Part shown: positions 7,089-7,407 of the stretch, piece by piece | Layout: the number at the start of each line of letters is the position of its first letter | Position numbering within the stretch: the stretch's first letter is position 1 | Origin: Hyphomicrobiales bacterium | Lineage (GTDB): Bacteria > Pseudomonadota > Alphaproteobacteria > Rhizobiales > Aestuariivirgaceae | NCBI GenBank assembly: GCA_012032065.1 | Contig: JAAURV010000151.1 | Location: 1 to 7,407 of the forward strand | Direction of reading: 5' to 3' | Length of the DNA: 7,407 nucleotides | Notes under the pieces: generated by a model | Seen by the model: the letters and a program-made list of their open reading frames with translations, nothing else | Databases searched by the model: none | Told to the model about the DNA's origin: nothing | Program-made: the position numbers and the translations under genes

Positions 7089-7407
7089 AAGACTTCAAAG
7101 ACTTCATCATCCCCGACGAGGATTTCGGCACCCCGGCCTCCAAGGCCAAGGAAATGGTGACGCTGAACGTGGACGGGTTCGAGGTGACGGTTCCGGCCGG
7201 CACCTCGATCCTGCGGGCCGCGAAAGAAGCGGGCATCGCGATCCCCAAACTCTGCGCCACCGACTCGGTCGAGGCGTTCGGGTCCTGCCGCCTGTGCCTG
7301 GTGGAAATCGAGGGCCGGGCCGGCACGCCCGCGTCCTGCACCACGCCGCGCGCCCGGCATGATCGTGCACACGCAAAGCGAATCCGTGCAGCGGCTGCGG
7401 CGCGGGG
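7085..7407 (+). CDS. fdsA: NAD-dependent formate dehydrogenase alpha subunit, N-terminal part (partial, frameshifted)
   Basis: FdsA is the large catalytic subunit, with a molybdenum (bis-MGD) formate site and several iron-sulfur clusters; homologues have more than 900 residues. Only the N-terminal ferredoxin-like domain is in the window. It opens MKDFKDFIIPDEDFGTPASK, then VTLNVDGFEVTVPAGTSILR, and has the four [2Fe-2S] ligands Cys57, Cys68, Cys71 and Cys85 (LC...GSCRLC...ASC). After CTTP the frame changes near 7349: continuing as read gives arginine- and alanine-rich nonsense, while another frame gives APGMIVHTQSESVQRLRRG, the expected sequence. Either two bases are missing (for instance one CG unit of the GC tract) or one is extra. 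The gene runs off the right edge, so its end cannot be judged. The start is secure from the AAGGAGG and the ATGA overlap with fdsB. Confidence 0.9.

Overview
The window is a high-GC stretch of a bacterial chromosome, most likely from an alphaproteobacterium. Three things point there: phage/GTA-type packaging genes, a soluble NAD-dependent formate dehydrogenase operon (fdsGBA), and a palindromic intergenic repeat of a type common in that class. No species can be named from the sequence.

Layout, left to right. (1) 1-104 holds a REP-like hairpin repeat. (2) 105-1840, minus strand: two phage/GTA-type DNA-packaging genes, a small-subunit-like HTH/coiled-coil protein followed by the large terminase. 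(3) 1849-1930: a strong sigma70-type promoter with a 12-bp palindromic operator in its spacer, reading into the packaging genes. (4) 1931-2187: intergenic, with a 125-bp three-hairpin element at 2028-2152. (5) 2188-2692, minus strand: a BrnT toxin / BrnA antitoxin pair with its own promoter, predicted to give a nearly leaderless mRNA. (6) 2770-2851: a second, 83% identical copy of the 82-bp promoter module, same orientation. (7) 2865-4077, minus strand: a YcaD-like MFS transporter. (8) 4135-5034, plus strand: a LysR-type regulator, divergent from the transporter. (9) 5104-7407, plus strand: fdsG, fdsB and the start of fdsA, cut off by the window edge. The fds genes overlap by 1 and 4 bases and form one operon; their products make the NAD- and formate-oxidising parts of a soluble formate dehydrogenase, and the LysR gene just upstream is the natural candidate regulator.

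A striking property is repeated loss of reading frame. The small packaging gene, the large terminase, the MFS gene (twice) and fdsA each carry a short indel, while the protein on both sides stays well conserved. Four of the five clear cases are explained by one missing base. A sixth may lie at the terminase start. Because the same pattern hits phage genes and a core metabolic enzyme alike, sequencing or assembly error in an unpolished draft is the simplest explanation. Gene coordinates below are therefore given for the reconstructed genes.

I do not see a clearly new system. The most unusual feature is the duplicated promoter-operator module placed both before the packaging genes and before the brnTA toxin-antitoxin pair.
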